NCBI GenBank assembly: GCA_016866495.1
Contig: VGMG01000008.1
Location: 1 to 41,778 of the forward strand
DNA from: Chlamydiota bacterium
Lineage (GTDB): Bacteria > Chlamydiota > Chlamydiia > Chlamydiales > RGXB01
Reading direction: 5' to 3'
Length of the DNA stretch: 41,778 bases
Shown here: positions 25,591 to 34,778 of the stretch, piece after piece
How positions within the stretch are numbered: the stretch's first letter is position 1
Layout: the number at the start of each line of letters is the position of its first letter
Notes under the pieces: model-generated
What the model saw: only the letters and a program-made list of their open reading frames with translations
Databases searched by the model: none
Told to the model about the DNA's origin: nothing
Made by a program: the position numbers and the translations under genes

Positions 25591-26780
25591 TTTGCTTCTA
25601 ACTCTTTAGCGTTAATTGTGAGGTTAGCCTCAATAGTTTGACGGATAAGTTCTTCTGCTCCTGCCTCTTCACTATTATAGATATCCGTAGCAAAACGGAC
25701 GGCATCAAAACCTCTTGGGTTAGGGGTCATAGACCCCTGATCCCTTGTCGTGTCTACAGTAACTTCCATAGATAAACCCACCCTAAGGGGAAACTCCTGC
25801 AGCATTTTATCCGACAGATCAATTCGAACCGGAACCCTCTGTACAATTTTGATCCAGTTTCCTGTGGCGTTTTGAGGAGGTAAAACGGAAAAAAAACTAC
25901 CTGTACCGCCACCCACACCGGCTACAACCCCCGAGTACTCGACACCGTATCCATAAATGTCTGATCGAATTTTTACCGGCTGGCCGACGCGGACACGATC
26001 GAGTTGTGTCTCTTTGAAATTTGCCTCAATCCACATTTGGTCTAAAGGCACCACAGACAATAAAGGTTGCGAAACACTTACCCATTTGCCCACTTGGACC
26101 GTTCTTTGTGCCACAACTCCTGTAACAGGAGCATAAAGCGTGCATCTTTTTAGGTTTATATAGGCCTGGATACACTGCTGCTTGAGGCTCAAAACCCTCG
26201 GGTGGGTTTCAATTGTGGTGTTTTCTGTCTGGGATAGAAGTCCGAAAAGGGTACTTTCTAAAGATAAAACGTGGGCTTCTTGAGTCTCCATGTCATATTT
26301 ACTATGCATGAAATCCTCTTGAGAGACCGCGTTTGAAGGGATCAAAGCTTTACGCCGTTCAAAATCTTCGATTTTTTTCAGGTAAATAGCCTTATTGGCC
26401 AAAATATCGGCTTTCGTAGTTTCCACATCAAAAAACAGTTTTGCGACTTCGCGTACCTGGTTTCCTAGGTCATTGAGTAACGAATCGAGGTAGATTTGAT
26501 GATCGGTAGGATCTAGTTGAACCAGGGGAGTGCCTTTAGTCACAAAATCGGCATCCTGAGCATAAATTGTGGTAATGATACCGGGAACTTGGGCGGTGAT
26601 CATGACAGTATTCCCTGCAACATAGGCATCATTTGTATATTTATAAAAACGTGCATAGAAAAACCAATAGGATCCTAATAGCAATACCAAGACTGCAATC
26701 CCGAGACTAAGCCATATAAATATCCGATTTCTTGAGGAGTGATCTGTAGGGGGATTTTCTATTGGAGTCGGATCTGACAT
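25587..26780 (-). CDS. emrA: HlyD/EmrA-type membrane fusion protein of the efflux system
   Basis: A 397-residue periplasmic adaptor. It has a short Pro-rich cytoplasmic N-terminus, one membrane helix (residues ~20-42) and then TNDAYVAGNTV (49-59), the start of the barrel-sandwich domain as in EmrA/HlyD proteins. A central alpha-helical hairpin (~95-190) follows, and the second lipoyl half has YAPVTGVVAQRTVQVGKWV. It links the inner-membrane pump to the outer-membrane channel. It lies between the OprM-like gene (11 bases upstream) and emrB (4-base overlap). Confidence 0.9.
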   Translation of the reverse strand: MSDPTPIENPPTDHSSRNRIFIWLSLGIAVLVLLLGSYWFFYARFYKYTNDAYVAGNTVMITAQVPGIITTIYAQDADFVTKGTPLVQLDPTDHQIYLDSLLNDLGNQVREVAKLFFDVETTKADILANKAIYLKKIEDFERRKALIPSNAVSQEDFMHSKYDMETQEAHVLSLESTLFGLLSQTENTTIETHPRVLSLKQQCIQAYINLKRCTLYAPVTGVVAQRTVQVGKWVSVSQPLLSVVPLDQMWIEANFKETQLDRVRVGQPVKIRSDIYGYGVEYSGVVAGVGGGTGSFFSVLPPQNATGNWIKIVQRVPVRIDLSDKMLQEFPLRVGLSMEVTVDTTRDQGSMTPNPRGFDAVRFATDIYNSEEAGAEELIRQTIEANLTINAKELEAK

Positions 26781-26791
26781 ATCAAAAAAAC

Positions 26792-28258
26792 CTATTGCTG
26801 TGACTCGGGGAGCTTTAGAGTCTGAAACCCTCCCCCAAGGGATTTAAACAACCGCACCATGCTCGCCATTCGATTATTTTCTATTTGAGCGTTCTGGATT
26901 TGTTGTTCAACAGTTTCAATTCGACTAAGGGTAAAATTTATAATATTATCCAACCCCTTTTCGTAGAGCTGGTGGGTAAGATCCTCATGCATCTTACGAT
27001 TTAAGATTTTCTTCTTTTGGGTTTCTTGTAGATCAAATAGAGCTTTTAGTTGGAAGAGTTCACAGCTGACCTCCTTGACTGCATTCAATAAACCAGAATT
27101 ATATTGGTAAACGGCTTCATTATATTGGGCTATTTTGTTGTTGAGGTTCCCCTCTAATCTGCCCCCTGTGAAAAGGGGGAGGCTTACGGCAGGCATTAAA
27201 GTACCCGTTAAGCTGTTGTTGGAAAAGAGCGTGTTGAAATGTAGGGTTTCAAAACCGCCGTTCGCCCCTATAGAGATATTTGGATAGAATTCGGTTCTTG
27301 CAACACCAATCTCCTTGCTTTTAGTCTCTGTATTCCAAATCATAGCGATTAAGTCGGGCCGACGACCAAGAAGATCGAGCCCCACATTTTCAGGAATGGG
27401 AAAGGTCTTATTGAATAAAAGTGGGGCTAGCTCTACTCTGATAAGGCTATCAGGTCCCTCTCCGACAAGATTTTTTAAAACAACAAGGTCGATTTCACTA
27501 TTTTTTTTGATCTCTACAAGCTCTTTAGAAATGGTCAGAATCTTTTCTTCGATAGAAAGATCTGGAAAAAGGCTATCTACTCCTATTTGATTTTTTTTAT
27601 GAATGAGCTGAGCAGAGAAGTTTAAATCATCTAGAATTTTATTTTTAAGACAAAAAATGGTTTGGTGAGTTTGGAATTCAAAATAGGCAAATGCTACCAT
27701 TGTACTTAGAACAAGTTCTGCTTGGATAGTCTCTGCAAGCTCCATCAGTGCTGACCCTAAAGCCGCTTGATAACGCATCCGATTTTTTCCCCAAAAGTCG
27801 AACTCATAAGAGAGATTGAGCGATAGATCTATGATGTTGGCACTTTGTGGAGGGGAGAGAGTGGGAGGTAAAGGATAAAATCCCAAGACGAATCCATTTT
27901 TACCGAAATAGGTCCACGTTTCCTCGTAGCTACCAGTTAAGTTGGGAAAAAGTTTGGAGCGGACTATTTTTGCGTATTCTTGAGAGCTAATCCATTTTGC
28001 TTGCGCCTGTTTCAAAGTAGGGTTTTGCCGAATCGCTTTTTCTATAAGATAGCTCAGCTGGTTATCCTCAAAAAACTCCCACCACTGTCTTTGTGGCCAC
28101 CCCCCTTTACAAAATTGTATAGAGGTGAAAGCCTCACTCAGTGGCTCGTGAAGAGTCAATGCGGGCGAGATTTCGGCCTTCTTACCCTCTTGATGACAAG
28201 AACAGAGTAGCAGCAATATGCTAAAAAATCTTAAATATCTTTTAGAAAGATTTCCCAT
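26792..28258 (-). CDS. Outer-membrane efflux lipoprotein, OprM/NodT-like (TolC family)
   Basis: A 488-residue outer-membrane factor. The N-terminus is a lipoprotein signal, with a lipobox LCSC placing the lipidated cysteine at residue 21. Two OEP-type halves follow, with the family motifs LLGRRPDLIA (around 304) and NLSYEFDFWGKNR in the first half. PAVSLPLFTGGRLEG in the second half is characteristic of NodT/OprM proteins. It forms the trimeric exit duct for the EmrA/EmrB pump encoded directly downstream. It is first in the operon; the upstream glpD gene ends 79 bases before it. Confidence 0.9.
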   Translation of the reverse strand: MGNLSKRYLRFFSILLLLCSCHQEGKKAEISPALTLHEPLSEAFTSIQFCKGGWPQRQWWEFFEDNQLSYLIEKAIRQNPTLKQAQAKWISSQEYAKIVRSKLFPNLTGSYEETWTYFGKNGFVLGFYPLPPTLSPPQSANIIDLSLNLSYEFDFWGKNRMRYQAALGSALMELAETIQAELVLSTMVAFAYFEFQTHQTIFCLKNKILDDLNFSAQLIHKKNQIGVDSLFPDLSIEEKILTISKELVEIKKNSEIDLVVLKNLVGEGPDSLIRVELAPLLFNKTFPIPENVGLDLLGRRPDLIAMIWNTETKSKEIGVARTEFYPNISIGANGGFETLHFNTLFSNNSLTGTLMPAVSLPLFTGGRLEGNLNNKIAQYNEAVYQYNSGLLNAVKEVSCELFQLKALFDLQETQKKKILNRKMHEDLTHQLYEKGLDNIINFTLSRIETVEQQIQNAQIENNRMASMVRLFKSLGGGFQTLKLPESQQ

Positions 28259-28337
28259 TGTATCTCTTTTTCATAGAGCAATAGGGATTAAAAAACAAAA
28301 AAAAGGGGACATAATCTCCTAAAGAGGTTTTGAACCT

Positions 28338-29897
28338 TTATTGGCCAGGAGGCGTATAATGAGCTGCAATTTCCATAAAGCTTTTAAGCTCCTCTTCCAC
28401 CCATTCTTTTTCAAGCCCAAGTTCTTCGGCCATTATTTTGGCAACCTCTGGTGCTGCCTGAAGAGTGCTTTTTGCATCTAAAAAGAGTGCTCTAGTTCTA
28501 CGGCAGAGCACATCCTCAAGACGCCTTGCCATCTCCTCTCTTACGGCAAAGAGAATCTCTGCTTTTATGTAGGGGAGTTTGGGGTGGATCTTTTTTGCAT
28601 ATTCGGGATTATCCCGGGCAATTTTCAAAATCGATTCCTTGTCAGAACCATAGGGCAAAAGTGGGTCATTACGATCAAAATTGTCGATATAGCCATGAAG
28701 CTTGAGTCTTTCTGTGCGAGAGCGTTTTTTATGGATATGCAATTTTTTTAGACAGGCATCAATAGCATCTTCACCCATTTTTCTAAAAGTTGTCCATTTT
28801 CCTCCAACAAGTGTGACAAGCCCACTTGGGGAAATCTCAATCAAGTGTTCTCTGGAAATCGCTTTCGTCGCCTTATTTTTTTCCCGAATGAGCGGTCTAA
28901 GGCCCGCATAGATGCTCAAAATATCCTTTCTAGTTGGAGGTATATCCAAGTATTTGGCGCTCTCTTTAAGGAGAAATTCGATCTCCTCCTCTTGATAATG
29001 AGGTTCAAGTTCGATATTTTTTTTGAATGTGTCGGTTGTTCCAAGAAGGACTTTATCATGCCAGGGTACAATAAATAGAACGCGCCCGTCGGCTGTGCTT
29101 GGGACAAGTATGGCCATTTCCTGGGAGAGAAACTTTTTTGGAAGTACAAGATGGATTCCCTGGCTGGGGGCCATCATTGTGTGTGCGTCAGGATCATCTT
29201 TGTGACGAATTCCGTCTGCAAAAACACCAGTGGCATTCAAAAGTACTTTTCCTTTAAAGGTGTATTTTTTTTTGCTAAAAAAATCCTCTACGATGATCCC
29301 TTTAAGACAACCATTTTCTTTGATAAGTTCTTGGACTTTCATGTAATTTAAACAGATGGAACCAAGGTCTACTGCGGTGCGTGCTAGAGTAATGAGAAGT
29401 CTAGAGTCATCAAATTGGCCATCAGAATAGACGAGCCCCCCTTTCAGATCTTTCTGCTGAATTTCGGGAGCTGCCTCAATTGTCTCTTTTCTATTCAGTA
29501 TCTCTGTTTTTTTGAGGCTGTAAGAAAAGGAGAGAAAGTCGTAAATTTTTAGCCCAGCCCCGTAGAAAGGGAGTTCATACCAGCGATAAACCGGAATTAA
29601 AAAACGGCGTTCAGAGACTAGGTGGGGAGCGTTTTTTGTTAAAAGTCCCCTTTCTTTGAGAGCCTCTCTTACGAGTTTAACGTTTCCTTGTTGGAGATAT
29701 CTCAATCCGCCATGGATCAGTTTTGTGGATTTTGAGGAGGTCCCTTTTCCAAAATCTAGCTGTTCAACTAGAAGAACCTTGAGACCTCGACTCGCAGCAT
29801 CCACAGCGCTCCCTAAACCAGATGCGCCACCCCCAATAATGATTACGTCAAAAAAAGGGTTATTTTTAGCTTTTTCAAGCAAGTTTTCACGATGCAT
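28338..29897 (-). CDS. glpD: FAD-dependent glycerol-3-phosphate dehydrogenase
   Basis: A 519-residue flavoprotein oxidising sn-glycerol-3-phosphate to dihydroxyacetone phosphate and passing electrons to the quinone pool at the inner membrane. The N-terminal FAD-binding motif is DVIIIGGGASGLG (17-29), and the family motif KLIHGGLRYL is at 59-68. TALVGGKWTTF-like sequence (here LVTLVGGKWTTFRKMGEDA) marks the end of the catalytic domain. Length fits the family. I chose ATG 29897, since GGAA lies seven bases upstream; the ATG at 29903 is too close to it. Its start lies inside the end of glpK (11-base overlap), so the two are translationally coupled. Confidence 0.95.
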   Translation of the reverse strand: MHRENLLEKAKNNPFFDVIIIGGGASGLGSAVDAASRGLKVLLVEQLDFGKGTSSKSTKLIHGGLRYLQQGNVKLVREALKERGLLTKNAPHLVSERRFLIPVYRWYELPFYGAGLKIYDFLSFSYSLKKTEILNRKETIEAAPEIQQKDLKGGLVYSDGQFDDSRLLITLARTAVDLGSICLNYMKVQELIKENGCLKGIIVEDFFSKKKYTFKGKVLLNATGVFADGIRHKDDPDAHTMMAPSQGIHLVLPKKFLSQEMAILVPSTADGRVLFIVPWHDKVLLGTTDTFKKNIELEPHYQEEEIEFLLKESAKYLDIPPTRKDILSIYAGLRPLIREKNKATKAISREHLIEISPSGLVTLVGGKWTTFRKMGEDAIDACLKKLHIHKKRSRTERLKLHGYIDNFDRNDPLLPYGSDKESILKIARDNPEYAKKIHPKLPYIKAEILFAVREEMARRLEDVLCRRTRALFLDAKSTLQAAPEVAKIMAEELGLEKEWVEEELKSFMEIAAHYTPPGQ

Positions 29898-31386
29898 CTT
29901 CATTTTCCAGGGCTTTAATTAATTCGATCGCTTTGTGGAAGCGATCTTTGAGTTCTTGATGTTTGAGATTTTGGTTGGGAGAAAAGGTCTTATCTTTTTT
30001 ATAGAGATTTTCCAAGTCTTTTAGGGATTGATACACTTTACACCCTAAACCCGCCATGAGAGCAGCGCCTAGAGCGGTCATTTCAGCAGAAGGGGGGCGC
30101 TCAATTTCGATTTGGAGTAGATCGGCTTGAAATTGCAACATCATATCGCTTTTGGAAACCCCTCCATCGACACGCATCGTTTTAATAGGGATTTCAGCGT
30201 CATTTTGCATCGCTTCGATCACATCATAGACTAAAAATGCAATCCCTTGAAGAGTAGCAAGGGCAATGTGCGCTGCTTTGGTTCCTCTTGTGATGCCAAA
30301 TATAGCCCCTTTTGCGTTAGGATCCCAGTGGGGAGCACCAAGCCCTGTTAAAGCCGGTATAAAGAGGACGCCATCAGTAGAGAAAACTTTAGCCGCAAGC
30401 TCCTCAATGTCGCTGGAATTTTTGATGAGCCCCAGCCCATCGCGGACCCACAGGACTGCTGCCCCTCCTATGAAAACACTTCCTTCAAGAGCATAAGTCA
30501 TCTCATCGTCGATTTGCCAGGCAACTGTGGTGAGCATTTTGTGTTTGGAGTATTCAATCGTATTTCCTAGATTCATCAAGATAAAACATCCTGTGCCATA
30601 GGTGGTTTTAGCCATTCCTTTTGTAAAGCACTCTTGTCCAAAAAGGGCGGCTTGCTGATCTCCAAGAACTCCTGTAATCGGTACAGGAAAGGGGAGAATT
30701 TGCGGGCATACAGCACCAAAATGGGAATTGGATGCTTGCACTTTTGGCAAAATTGAAAGAGGGATGGAAAAAAGATCGGCCAGCTCCTGGGTGAAGGCAT
30801 GTTCTTTTAAATCAAATAGCATGGTTCGACTGGCGTTTGAGGGGTCTGTTGCGTGCACTTTTTTCCCGGTTAGCTGGTAAATCAGCCAGGTGTCAACAGT
30901 ACCGAAAGCAAGCTCCCCATTTAAAGCCTTTTCTTTGGCATGGGGAACATTTTCCAAAATCCACTGGATTTTTGTAGCACTGAAGTAAGGGTCGATTTGC
31001 AAGCCAGTCGCTTTTTGGATGAAAGCAGAGTGCCCCTTTTTTTTAAGATTTTCGCAAATATTTGTTGTGCGGCGATCCTGCCAGACAATAGCGTTGTATA
31101 TGGGGTTTCCCGTCTTTTTATCCCAAATGATTGTTGTTTCCCTTTGATTAGTGATTCCGATGGAAGCTATTTGATCGGGACGGATGCGCGCTTTTGCTAT
31201 CGCCTCCATCATCGTAGCATATTGGGACGTCCAAATCTCTAGCGGATCTTGCTCTACAAGACCTGGTTTGGGAAAATATTGCTGAAAAGCTTTTTGTGCA
31301 GAAGCTATGATGTTCCCCTTAAGGTCGTAGATTACCGATCGAGAACTTGTTGTTCCCTGATCAAGCGCTAGGATGTAGTTTTTCAT
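29887..31386 (-). CDS. glpK: Glycerol kinase
   Basis: A 499-residue FGGY-family kinase that phosphorylates glycerol with ATP to trap it as glycerol-3-phosphate. Seen: the N-terminal phosphate motif LALDQGTTSSRS (6-17), ITNQRETTIIWD, the substrate-binding WQDRRT, GVLGDQQAALFGQ, and the C-terminal ADP-binding MRVDGGVSKSDMMLQFQADLL. Length is standard. It is divergent from glpF and upstream of glpD. The TGA stop lies inside the start of glpD, with a family-typical C-terminus, so TGA ends translation in this genome. Confidence 0.97.
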   Translation of the reverse strand: MKNYILALDQGTTSSRSVIYDLKGNIIASAQKAFQQYFPKPGLVEQDPLEIWTSQYATMMEAIAKARIRPDQIASIGITNQRETTIIWDKKTGNPIYNAIVWQDRRTTNICENLKKKGHSAFIQKATGLQIDPYFSATKIQWILENVPHAKEKALNGELAFGTVDTWLIYQLTGKKVHATDPSNASRTMLFDLKEHAFTQELADLFSIPLSILPKVQASNSHFGAVCPQILPFPVPITGVLGDQQAALFGQECFTKGMAKTTYGTGCFILMNLGNTIEYSKHKMLTTVAWQIDDEMTYALEGSVFIGGAAVLWVRDGLGLIKNSSDIEELAAKVFSTDGVLFIPALTGLGAPHWDPNAKGAIFGITRGTKAAHIALATLQGIAFLVYDVIEAMQNDAEIPIKTMRVDGGVSKSDMMLQFQADLLQIEIERPPSAEMTALGAALMAGLGCKVYQSLKDLENLYKKDKTFSPNQNLKHQELKDRFHKAIELIKALENEDAS

Positions 31387-31408
31387 AAAGCTGTCGCTTG
31401 GGATATTG

Positions 31409-31430
31409 TTTTAAAATACTAGTTTTAAAA
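31409..31430. promoter_or_regulatory. Candidate operator between glpK and glpF
   Basis: Two copies of the palindromic octamer TTTTAAAA flank TACTAG in the 96-base divergent promoter region. The whole is nearly symmetric, so it could bind a dimeric regulator controlling both directions. It is pure A/T apart from the centre, so chance is a real alternative. Confidence 0.3.
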
Positions 31431-31482
31431 ATAGAAATCTCTTAATTTGAGCCAATTGTCAAACAAATTTTTAGGTAAGATG

Positions 31483-32214
31483 ATGTCCATATTCTTAGCG
31501 GAGTTTTTTGGTACTTTTCTTTTAGTTCTTTTAGGAAATGGGGTAACGGCAAATGCGATACTTCCCGGAACAAAAGGGGAAAATGGGGGCTGGATCGTGA
31601 TTACTGCAGGGTGGGCTTTCGCAGTAATTTTCGGAATTTATCTCATAGGGTCTATAAGCGGTGCTCATATGAATCCGGCAATCACTTTAGCTTTTCTTTT
31701 GGCAAATAAAATTGCTTTAACGAACGTTCCCTATTATTTAGCAGGGGAGTTTTTAGGGGCTTTTGCTGGTTCTTTTCTTGTATTTTTGATCTATAAGAAC
31801 CATTTTTTTTCCACCTCAAAGGATCCTAAATTTAAATTGATGTCTTTTTGTACAAGCCCCACACATTCCACCAAATGGATAAATTTTTTAGCAGAGGTAG
31901 TCGGAACATTTGTTTTGGTTATTTCGGTTTTTGCAATTTTGGATCCGATGAACCAGCTTGATAGTGGGCTACATGGTCTTTGGGTTGGACTGGTTGTGTT
32001 TTCTATTGGCTTATCGCTTGGTGGAACGACAGGTTATGCAATCAATCCTGCAAGAGATTTGGCGCCTCGACTGATGCATCAACTCATACAATACCCAGAT
32101 AAATCCGACTCGGAGTGGTCTTACGCCTGGATTCCCCTTTTTGGGCCTTTGGTAGGGTCTGTTTTAGGGACATTTGTCTACATTCGGTGCATTGAAACTC
32201 TTTTGGGGGTTTAG
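31483..32214 (+). CDS. glpF: Glycerol facilitator (aquaglyceroporin)
   Basis: A 243-residue major intrinsic protein with six membrane segments. It has the two half-helix NPA motifs, HMNPAITLA (NPA at 64-66) and AINPARDLAPR (188-192). The Asp after the second motif (NPARD) marks the glycerol-conducting branch rather than water-only channels. It lets glycerol diffuse through the inner membrane, where GlpK traps it. ATG 31483 has AGG seven bases upstream; ATG 31480 is three bases earlier, and a TTG further up lacks support. It is divergent from glpK, so uptake and phosphorylation are probably controlled from one region. Confidence 0.93.
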   Translation: MSIFLAEFFGTFLLVLLGNGVTANAILPGTKGENGGWIVITAGWAFAVIFGIYLIGSISGAHMNPAITLAFLLANKIALTNVPYYLAGEFLGAFAGSFLVFLIYKNHFFSTSKDPKFKLMSFCTSPTHSTKWINFLAEVVGTFVLVISVFAILDPMNQLDSGLHGLWVGLVVFSIGLSLGGTTGYAINPARDLAPRLMHQLIQYPDKSDSEWSYAWIPLFGPLVGSVLGTFVYIRCIETLLGV

Positions 32215-32291
32215 AAAGGCTGTTGAGTAACAATAAAGATCTCTAAAAAAGCACATCTATAAAATAACTAGAATCACTCCATTTGGGCAAA

Positions 32292-33053
32292 TTAAAAAAA
32301 ATTTCTGAGGTCTTGCAATATTTGATCGATGAAGCCTGCGGTTTTCGTAGGGACTGGAGCCATAGGTTTTTTTAAAGGGGAGCTTGAGAGCCTCTCTTTT
32401 GCATATAAAATGCGAATTTCTGAAAAATGCTCTTTAGGGGCCATTTTTGGTTGTCCGACACTAAATCGATTCATTCCAGTAAATCCGATCCATACAGGAC
32501 AGCATAGGGGACTTTCTAGGCTTTTTGTAGCGATTTGATGCACTTTTTTTGTGATAAGATCTAGGTTTTGATAACGCATTTCATATTTAAAAAAAGGGGA
32601 TTGGAAATTTTTATAGACCAAGTACCCTAGCCGTATCCAATAGAGTTCGTAGATTCTTGGTGCAATCAAAGTTTTAATGGTAGTATTAAGCGAACATTGC
32701 GCATCTTGTCAGAGGCGAAAATAGGCGCTATGAAGCAAGGGAAGAGACTCACTAACAAATGTAGTGCTTGTGGGATTATGCTTAAATTTTGTAATAGCGT
32801 CTTCAAAAAGGAGAATAGGGTGGAGCATTTCCGATTTTAGATCGAGCCATAAAATCCTTTTTTCTAGGTCCCGTTCATTTCAAAAAGCGGTTAAAACAGC
32901 CGGAATATCCCCATTTTGTAAATTGATATCCAGATCTGGATCGAAAATGCCGAGCCCTTTTTTTTCTAGCTGGCTTAGGTGTTTTTTATCATGAGTGGTT
33001 TTTTCTAGAAAACTCAGGACATTCTTATCCAAATGACAATCCAATAGACTCAT
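32292..33053 (-). pseudogene. 254-codon gene interrupted by two in-frame TGA codons
   Basis: One frame runs from ATG 33053 to TAA 32292 and is broken only by TGA at 32880-32882 (codon 58) and 32709-32711 (codon 115). There is no frameshift. A good ribosome-binding site (AAGGAT) lies eight bases before the ATG. The flanking contexts are VLTAF-stop-NERDLEK and AYFRL-stop-QDAQCSL, both places where a Trp would fit, so each can be a TGG to TGA transition. The product would be a helical, soluble protein of unknown function. The parsimonious reading is a recent pseudogene, since TGA is a true stop elsewhere here. The last 125 codons could still be translated from an internal TTG. Confidence 0.7.
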
Positions 33054-33189
33054 GTTGAAGGATCCTTTTTGTTTTCAAAAGTAAATAGAAATTTTTTTTA
33101 ATGTTTTGAAAAAAAAACTTTATCGACAACCATGATGGATTTTAACAAACGCTAATTTTTTAAATTTAGAAATTAGAGATCATTTATCC

Positions 33190-34650
33190 TTACGATTGAG
33201 AAACACTCCTTCTTTTTTTGGGGGTTGGTAGAGGATTTGTATCTTCAATCATGTTGAAAATACTTGCTTGAGAGACATCATCCAGTTCCCGAATGAAATT
33301 TTTTAATCTATTTTCTTCAAAGATCCTGAGTTTTTCATTTTTATTTAAGTGCTCGGTTTTAGCGATTCTATGGATATTCTCCAAAACGGGCTTGTGGATT
33401 GTCGAGATTTCCTTGAGAAGCTGCATTTTTGCCGAATGTTTCAGATTAAGCCAAGCCAAGCTATGACTAAAGAGGAACTTGCCCTGGTGGTCTTGCTGGG
33501 TAATAAGTAAAAACTGGTCCTCTTTGGATAGATCTTTAATGAGGATATTGAAGAAAAAAGAAGCGACATTCGACCATAAGAAATTCTTAGAGTTGATCAG
33601 TGCTACAAGCTTAAGAGAGAATTCATTCTTTTTGGGTAACAGAGCTAATCGTAAAAGCGCATCGTGATCTACCGGATGAATGCTTTTCAACACAACCTCG
33701 AGATTTTTCTTAAAAAGACCCATCACTCTTGGAAGGAGCTCTTTACCGAATTTTGACGAGGACTGTACTAAAAAGGGTAGGGCCTCTTGGAATTGATTGA
33801 GACCTTGCTTTGTGTTAAAAAGAATGAGTCCGAGCGCTTCGTTAGAAAATGAAATTTTATCCTGTAAGAAAATATTTTCTTGGTACTTGGTTAATAGCCA
33901 AAAGCCCATATGCCCAATCTCGTTATCGAAGATTTTGGACAATCTTTCATGGGTATGTCTATCAAAAAAAGGTCTAAGTTTAGCCCAGGACCGTAATTGT
34001 GTGAAGATTTCAGCTCGATTCATCCCCAAATCCTCAAGATTCTTTAAAATATTGATGCAAAAGTTTGGGTGGCTAAGCAAAAGATCGAAAAATCTCTCTC
34101 TATAGTGGAATAGCACTCTTTGAAGAACCCCCGGTTGGTTGATAAATATCAAAAAGGTGAGGTGGGTTTCTTCAGAAATTTCCATTTTTTGGAGCAGATA
34201 TTGGGGAAAAAATTGCAGGGGTTCAAGGGAAATTTGTTCAACTTTTTGTGGGCAATTATCTAAAAGGTGTTGGACAAAGTAGGACCCCAAAAGAGCAGAC
34301 ATTTGGAAAAACTCTGGGGTGAACGCAATAGTTTCAGAAAACTGGTGTAAAAGTTCGTTTGAGTTCTCATTTTGCAAAAACTCAGACCAGAAGTCCAGAA
34401 TATGTAAAGGCATGCCGTTAAGATAAAGTTCACCACGGAGGTGCTCGAAACGCTCGGGGTTTTGTTGTATTTGAAGGTGATAATTCCCTAAAGCTTCAAT
34501 CTGAATCGGTTTTTGTGGAGAGATTTTCTCGTAAGGATCAGCCGAAAAACAGGGTGAAATGAAAGATTCCGGGGGTGGCGAAGGGGGGTGAAAAATATCA
34601 TCAAGTTCTATAAAAGGGTCTAAGCTTGTGATATCGATTGGCGAGATCAT
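33190..34650 (-). CDS. Helical effector-like protein with C-terminal basic motif, unknown function
   Basis: A 486-residue protein. I chose ATG 34650 because AAGGAT lies six bases upstream. A longer in-frame start at 34770 would add a hydrophobic stretch read through the terminator hairpin of the neighbouring gene and is unlikely. The N-terminus has Ser/Pro-rich MISPIDITSLD and PPSPPPESF, as in secreted proteins and like the 492-residue protein. The body is helical and Leu/Phe-rich, like the non-catalytic halves of the HECT-like proteins. The C-terminus, PLPTPKKRRSVSQS, looks like a monopartite nuclear localisation signal. No catalytic motif is recognisable. Real gene; role inferred only from context. 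Confidence 0.6.
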   Translation of the reverse strand: MISPIDITSLDPFIELDDIFHPPSPPPESFISPCFSADPYEKISPQKPIQIEALGNYHLQIQQNPERFEHLRGELYLNGMPLHILDFWSEFLQNENSNELLHQFSETIAFTPEFFQMSALLGSYFVQHLLDNCPQKVEQISLEPLQFFPQYLLQKMEISEETHLTFLIFINQPGVLQRVLFHYRERFFDLLLSHPNFCINILKNLEDLGMNRAEIFTQLRSWAKLRPFFDRHTHERLSKIFDNEIGHMGFWLLTKYQENIFLQDKISFSNEALGLILFNTKQGLNQFQEALPFLVQSSSKFGKELLPRVMGLFKKNLEVVLKSIHPVDHDALLRLALLPKKNEFSLKLVALINSKNFLWSNVASFFFNILIKDLSKEDQFLLITQQDHQGKFLFSHSLAWLNLKHSAKMQLLKEISTIHKPVLENIHRIAKTEHLNKNEKLRIFEENRLKNFIRELDDVSQASIFNMIEDTNPLPTPKKRRSVSQS

Positions 34651-34730
34651 TTTATATCCTTGGCAATACCAGAGTAAAAAATTATATAAATACATATAAT
34701 TAAAAGCAATAAACCAAAGAAGGGGTTTAA

Positions 34731-34770
34731 GAAAAAAAGAATGGATGGCAAAGAAATCTTTGCCATCCAT
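34731..34770 (-). terminator. Strong rho-independent terminator of the 34779 gene
   Basis: Perfect 13-base arms (34741-34753 and 34758-34770) with an AAAT loop, followed on the minus strand by TCTTTTTTTC. It sits nine bases after the stop of the 165-residue gene. It is one of the strongest terminators in the window and suggests a highly expressed single gene. Confidence 0.9.
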
Positions 34771-34778
34771 AGAAAAAA

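Noticed and set aside
32292..33053. Genome-wide reading of TGA as tryptophan
   Set aside because: TGA is a normal stop in glpK, tdk, emrA and the 337-residue gene, and TGG is used for Trp throughout.
34651..34770. N-terminal 40-residue extension of the 486-residue protein with a hydrophobic segment
   Set aside because: It is read through the terminator hairpin of the neighbouring gene, whereas ATG 34650 has a good ribosome-binding site.
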